Assembly: GCA_045631075.1 (NCBI GenBank)
Contig: JAZQUC010000057.1
Coordinates: 1-10,048 of the forward strand
Reading direction: 5' to 3'
Origin: Fimenecus sp045631075
GTDB lineage: Bacteria; Bacillota; Clostridia; Oscillospirales; Acutalibacteraceae
DNA length: 10,048 nucleotides
Each line of letters opens with the position of its first letter. The first letter of the stretch is position 1. The notes beneath the pieces are model-generated. The model was not told where the DNA came from and did not search any database. It saw only the letters and a list, made by a program, of their open reading frames with translations. Both the position numbers and the translations under genes were made by a program. Below, in pieces: positions 7,091 to 10,048 of the stretch.

Positions 7091-8323
7091 ATGGCTACAA
7101 AGAGTAATGCAAAAAAGAAAAACAGTTTTATAAATTCAATGTTTGCAAAAGGCTCAATTGATGTTCCTTTCTTTATTATACTTATGGCAATAGTAACGGT
7201 AGGTCTTATAATGCTGTTTTCTTCAAGCTATACTTACAGTTATTACAATCGTGGAAGCAGTACAGAAATTTTTACAAGACAGTTAATATTTGCCATAGCA
7301 GGTATTGTAATAATGTTCCTTGTATCAAGAGTGAGATACGAGTACTTTAAATTGATTGCTTTGGCTGGTGTTCCGATTTCATATATACTACTTGTGATTG
7401 TTTTGTTTCTTCCTGATAGTGTTCAACCAAATTTCTACCGTTGGATTGACCTTAAAATTATCACATTCCAGCCATCGGAAATTGCAAAAATCTGTTTGAT
7501 TTTGATTTTGGCTTATTGGCTTGATAAAAATCATAAGGCAATTACAGGAAAAGTACCAAGTGAAATGACACTTTGTAAAAAAATTGACCAGTTTTCAAAC
7601 GGACGACTTGTAATATATAAATCATTTACAAGCGTTATGGCTTACGGCTTTTTTATACTTTCATTTGCTGTGCTTGTTTATCTTGAAAATCACCTTTCAG
7701 GTGCAATTCTTATGTTTGCAATCGGTGTTGTAATGCTTTGGTTGGGCGAGGCAAAAGGCAAATGGTTTGCAATTGGTGCTGCTTTAGTTGCTTTGGTAGC
7801 TCTCGTACTTATATTAAATCCTGAAATTCTTAAGGAATACGCAGGAGAACGAATTTCAGCGTGGCTTGATAAAGACTCTGATCCACTTGGTGTACGTTGG
7901 CAGACAAATAACTCACTTTACGCTATTGGCTCAGGCGGATTTTTAGGAACAGGACTTGGTCAATCAAAACAGAAACATCTTTTCGTTTCTGAACCACAGA
8001 ACGACTTTATCTTCTCAATTATCTGTGAAGAATTGGGATTTGTAGGTGCAACAGCAATTATTCTTCTTTTTGCTGCACTTATATACAGGGGAATTAAAAT
8101 CGGTATGAATGCAAAGGACCGCTTTGGTGGATTACTTGCAATGGGTATTGTTTTTCAGGTTGGTATTCAGGTTGCACTCAATATAGGTGTTGTTACTGAT
8201 TTGCTTCCTAATACAGGTATTTCACTTCCATTCTTCTCATACGGTGGTACATCTCTCGTTATTTTACTTGCAGAAATGGGTATGGTTCTTTCAATTTCAC
8301 GAAGTTCAAGTCGGCGTGAATAA
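7091..8323 (+). CDS. ftsW: SEDS-family peptidoglycan glycosyltransferase FtsW/SpoVE
   Basis: This 410-residue polytopic membrane protein polymerises lipid II into glycan strands with its cognate class B PBP, probably the one encoded at 967-3189. After a basic N-terminus (KSNAKKKN) about ten membrane segments follow, the first at about 25-45 and the last near 385-402. SEDS motifs seen are LFSSSYTYS at 42-50, TFQPSEIAK at 125-133, the extracellular loop with DPLGVRWQTNNSLYAIGSGG near 264-283, EPQNDFIFSIICEELG at 301-316 and PNTGISLPFFSYGGTSL at 373-389. The essential acidic residue of SEDS enzymes lies in or near the large extracellular loop; I did not assign it with certainty. The usual QPDLGT-type motif is replaced by LENHLSGA at 198-205, and a long hydrophilic stretch lies at about 145-178. 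FtsW and SpoVE cannot be told apart from sequence alone. Confidence 0.93.
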   Translation: MATKSNAKKKNSFINSMFAKGSIDVPFFIILMAIVTVGLIMLFSSSYTYSYYNRGSSTEIFTRQLIFAIAGIVIMFLVSRVRYEYFKLIALAGVPISYILLVIVLFLPDSVQPNFYRWIDLKIITFQPSEIAKICLILILAYWLDKNHKAITGKVPSEMTLCKKIDQFSNGRLVIYKSFTSVMAYGFFILSFAVLVYLENHLSGAILMFAIGVVMLWLGEAKGKWFAIGAALVALVALVLILNPEILKEYAGERISAWLDKDSDPLGVRWQTNNSLYAIGSGGFLGTGLGQSKQKHLFVSEPQNDFIFSIICEELGFVGATAIILLFAALIYRGIKIGMNAKDRFGGLLAMGIVFQVGIQVALNIGVVTDLLPNTGISLPFFSYGGTSLVILLAEMGMVLSISRSSSRRE

Positions 8324-8340
8324 TCAATCCAATCATTTAT

Positions 8341-8352
8341 AAAAAGGTGTGA
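8341..8352 (+). promoter_or_regulatory. Ribosome binding site that selects the murG GTG start
   Basis: AAAAAGGTGTGA carries an AGGTG core (8345-8349) 9 bases before the GTG at 8359. The first ATG in frame, at 8368, would be 18 bases away and would cost three residues just before the GGTGGH motif. The spacing therefore favours the GTG start. Confidence 0.65.
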
Positions 8353-8358
8353 TTTTGC

Positions 8359-9471
8359 GTGAAATTTATGTTTGTTGCAGGTGGCACAGGCGGACATATT
8401 AACCCTGCCATCGCTGTTGCAAAAGAAGTTAAAAGACTTGACCCGTCATCTGAAATTCTCTTTGTGGGAACAGAAGGACGAATGGAAACAACAATTGTCC
8501 CAAATGCAGGATTTGATATCAAAACTGTACAGATGAACGGTTTTTCCCGTAATATGACTTTTTCAGGAATTATCGAAAATATCAAAACAGTTATTCTTAC
8601 ATTAAAAGCATATATTGATGCAAAAAAAATTCTCGAAGACTTTAAACCTGACGTGGTTGTGGGATTCGGTGGCTATGTAACGGGACCTGTTCTTAAAATG
8701 GCAGTCAGAATGGGTATAAAAACTGCAATCCACGAGCAGAATGCCTTTCCTGGAGTTGCCAATAAGGCTTTGGCAAAGGAAGTTGATAAGGTAATGCTCA
8801 CATCTCCTGACGCCGAACAGCATATGAAATGTAAAAATCCACCAATTATAACAGGACTTCCTGTAAGACGCGAGATTTTAAAGGCAGACCGTGATTATTC
8901 ACGAGCATCAATGGGACTTCAAAGTGACGATATTCTTGTCCTTTCAATGGGTGGCTCATTGGGTGCCGATGCAATCAACAAAGCAATGGTCGAAATGCTT
9001 GAAATATTAAAAGACGAAAAAAATATCTGTTTCTTACACTCAACAGGCAAGTACGGCAATTGGGTAGGGGACAAACTCCGTGAAATGGATATTCCGTTTG
9101 GCAGAGGTACAAACATTCATATCCGTGAATATATCGATAATATGGATGTGTGTCTGTCTGCTTGTGATATAGTAATCAGCCGTGCAGGAGCAAGTTCAAT
9201 TTCAGAAATTCAGGCTCTTAAAAAACCGTCAATTCTTATTCCGTCACCTAATGTGGCAGAAAATCATCAGTTCCATAATGCTATGGCACTTGTTAAAAAT
9301 GACGGAGCAGTTCTTATTGAAGAAAAAGACCTTGACGGAAATTATCTTGCACAAAAAATTATGGAGCTTAAAAATGACAGAATTAAGCTTTATCATATTT
9401 CGCAGAACGCAGGAAAAGATGCAAAAGTTAATGCGCTTTCTGAAATCTGCAGAATTATAACCTCACTTTAA
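8359..9471 (+). CDS. murG: UDP-GlcNAc:lipid I N-acetylglucosaminyltransferase MurG
   Basis: This membrane-associated GT-B glycosyltransferase works on the inner face of the membrane, adding GlcNAc from UDP-GlcNAc to lipid I to give lipid II, the substrate of the FtsW polymerase. The 370 residues are normal for the family. The N-terminal domain opens with the glycine-rich loop GGTGGHINPA at 8-17, followed by GFGGYVTGP at 102-110 and HEQNAFPG at 125-132. The C-terminal, donor-binding domain has GGSLGA at 198-203, SRAGASSISEI at 274-284 and PSPNVAENHQFHNA at about 296-309. Translation begins with GTG. The gene starts 35 bases after ftsW/spoVE and is followed by a 70-base spacer with inverted repeats. 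Isoleucine codons are mostly ATT and ATC (ATA in 5 of 37 by hand count), like its upstream neighbours and unlike murA. Confidence 0.97.
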   Translation: MKFMFVAGGTGGHINPAIAVAKEVKRLDPSSEILFVGTEGRMETTIVPNAGFDIKTVQMNGFSRNMTFSGIIENIKTVILTLKAYIDAKKILEDFKPDVVVGFGGYVTGPVLKMAVRMGIKTAIHEQNAFPGVANKALAKEVDKVMLTSPDAEQHMKCKNPPIITGLPVRREILKADRDYSRASMGLQSDDILVLSMGGSLGADAINKAMVEMLEILKDEKNICFLHSTGKYGNWVGDKLREMDIPFGRGTNIHIREYIDNMDVCLSACDIVISRAGASSISEIQALKKPSILIPSPNVAENHQFHNAMALVKNDGAVLIEEKDLDGNYLAQKIMELKNDRIKLYHISQNAGKDAKVNALSEICRIITSL

Positions 9472-9479
9472 TAACAACT

Positions 9480-9541
9480 TTTCCACAAACTGCATAGTAT
9501 GTGACATATAGTGCGTCATACTGTAAAAGGGTGTGTGGAAA
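9480..9541 (+). repeat. Nested inverted repeats in the murG-murA spacer
   Basis: An outer helix pairs TTTCCACA (9480-9487) with TGTGGAAA (9534-9541), 8 base pairs ending right at the murA start codon. An inner helix pairs ATAGTATG (9494-9501) with CATACTGT (9517-9524), with one T-G wobble, and continues past a TG bulge as AC (9504-9505) with GT (9515-9516). The loop is ATATAGTGC (9506-9514). The murA ribosome binding site lies on the internal strand between the two helices. No T-run follows, so this is not an ordinary terminator. It could be a leader structure affecting murA translation or a protein-binding palindrome. The pairing is direct observation; the role is inference. Confidence 0.5.
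9525..9535 (+). promoter_or_regulatory. Ribosome binding site that selects the murA TTG start
   Basis: AAAAGGGTGTG holds an AAGGG core (9527-9531) 10 bases before the TTG at 9542. The only alternative upstream in frame, GTG at 9533, is inside this site and too close to it. An in-frame TAA at 9524 closes the frame further upstream. Confidence 0.6.
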
Positions 9542-10048
9542 TTGAATAAATTTATTGTAACAGGTGGGAAACCACTTGGCGGAGAGATAACTGTTCAAGG
9601 AGCAAAAAACAGCGTTTTGCCACTTTTAGCCGCTACTATATTATGCGAAGATACAAGTGTGTTACATAATTGTCCAAAGCTATCCGATGTTATGGCATCC
9701 ATAAAAATACTTAGACATTTGGGATGTATGTGTACGTTTAAGGGAAACAGTATAAGCGTAGATTCTAATGGTTTTAAGTGTAGACGCATACCTGATAAGC
9801 TTATGTTGGAAATGCGCTCATCGGTAATATTTTTGGGCGCAATACTTGGAAGATGTGGCTGTGCAATAATAAGCAATCCCGGCGGTTGTGAATTGGGTCC
9901 TCGACCTATTGATTTGCATATATCTTCACTTAAAAAATTAGGTGTAACGGTTAAAGAGAGCCATGGAATAATTGAGTTTAATGCTCCGGGTGGACTTATA
10001 GGAAATGAAATAAATCTATCTTTTGCAAGCGTTGGCGCTACTGAAAAT
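9542..10048 (+). CDS. murA: UDP-N-acetylglucosamine 1-carboxyvinyltransferase MurA, 5' part
   Basis: MurA transfers enolpyruvate from phosphoenolpyruvate to UDP-GlcNAc, the first committed step of peptidoglycan synthesis, in the cytoplasm. The frame starts at TTG 9542 and runs open to the window edge, giving 169 of about 420 residues. The N-terminus reads MNKFIVTGGKPLGGEITVQG, followed by A21-K22-N23, so the substrate-binding Lys-Asn pair falls at 22-23 as in well-studied MurA proteins, which supports the TTG start. The active-site loop is NPGGCELGPRPIDLH at 112-126 with Cys116 as the catalytic and fosfomycin-reactive cysteine, plus Arg92 and Arg121 in the expected places. The fragment ends in LSFASVGATEN, a conserved MurA stretch. 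Codon choice differs from the rest of the window: ATA makes up 14 of 17 isoleucine codons. Which paralogue it is (MurAA or MurAB/MurZ type) cannot be judged here. Confidence 0.95.
   Translation, partial: MNKFIVTGGKPLGGEITVQGAKNSVLPLLAATILCEDTSVLHNCPKLSDVMASIKILRHLGCMCTFKGNSISVDSNGFKCRRIPDKLMLEMRSSVIFLGAILGRCGCAIISNPGGCELGPRPIDLHISSLKKLGVTVKESHGIIEFNAPGGLIGNEINLSFASVGATEN

Noticed and set aside
9482..9512. Possible promoter before murA (TCCACA then TATAGT)
   Set aside because: The -35-like match is poor (4 of 6), the spacing is 19 bases and the same bases form the inverted repeats, so I did not call a promoter.
9595..9876. Antisense open frame of 93 residues within murA
   Set aside because: It runs wholly opposite the clear MurA frame, which contains the K22-N23 pair and Cys116; no family features were seen.

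Overview
The window is an AT-rich, single-strand stretch of a dcw (division and cell wall) gene cluster. Every gene reads on the + strand with short spacers (12 to about 100 bases), so it looks like one long operon. The protein signatures point to a low-GC Gram-positive bacterium, most likely a Clostridia-class Firmicute of the Ruminococcaceae/Oscillospiraceae kind. They are a class B PBP with two C-terminal PASTA domains, a short FtsL-type protein with a lysine-rich cytoplasmic tail, strong AAGGAGG-type ribosome binding sites, and a MurE carrying the meso-diaminopimelate motif DNPR. The taxonomic placement is inference from sequence style, not a database match.

Layout: the 3' end of rsmH (1-333), an ftsL-like gene (355-867), a spacer with a terminator-like hairpin (889-931), a PASTA-bearing transpeptidase of the PBP2B/SpoVD/FtsI type (967-3189), murE (3210-4637), murF (4653-6014), mraY (6027-7058), a SEDS glycosyltransferase ftsW/spoVE (7091-8323), murG with a GTG start (8359-9471), a 70-base spacer with nested inverted repeats (9472-9541), and the first 169 codons of murA with a TTG start (9542 to the window edge).

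The genes form one pathway. MurA commits UDP-GlcNAc to the muramic acid route. MurE and MurF add the third residue and the D-Ala-D-Ala to the UDP-MurNAc peptide. MraY moves the product to undecaprenyl phosphate (lipid I), and MurG adds GlcNAc (lipid II). The FtsW/SpoVE polymerase and its partner transpeptidase, scaffolded by FtsL, build septal peptidoglycan. RsmH is the 16S rRNA methyltransferase usually found at the head of this cluster.

I found no mobile element, CRISPR array, RNA gene or unknown defence-like system, and no stretch over 300 bases lacks a gene. The points worth a second look are modest: murD is missing from its usual place between mraY and ftsW, there is a terminator-like hairpin inside the operon, murA has a sharply different isoleucine codon choice, and the spacer ahead of murA is structured.
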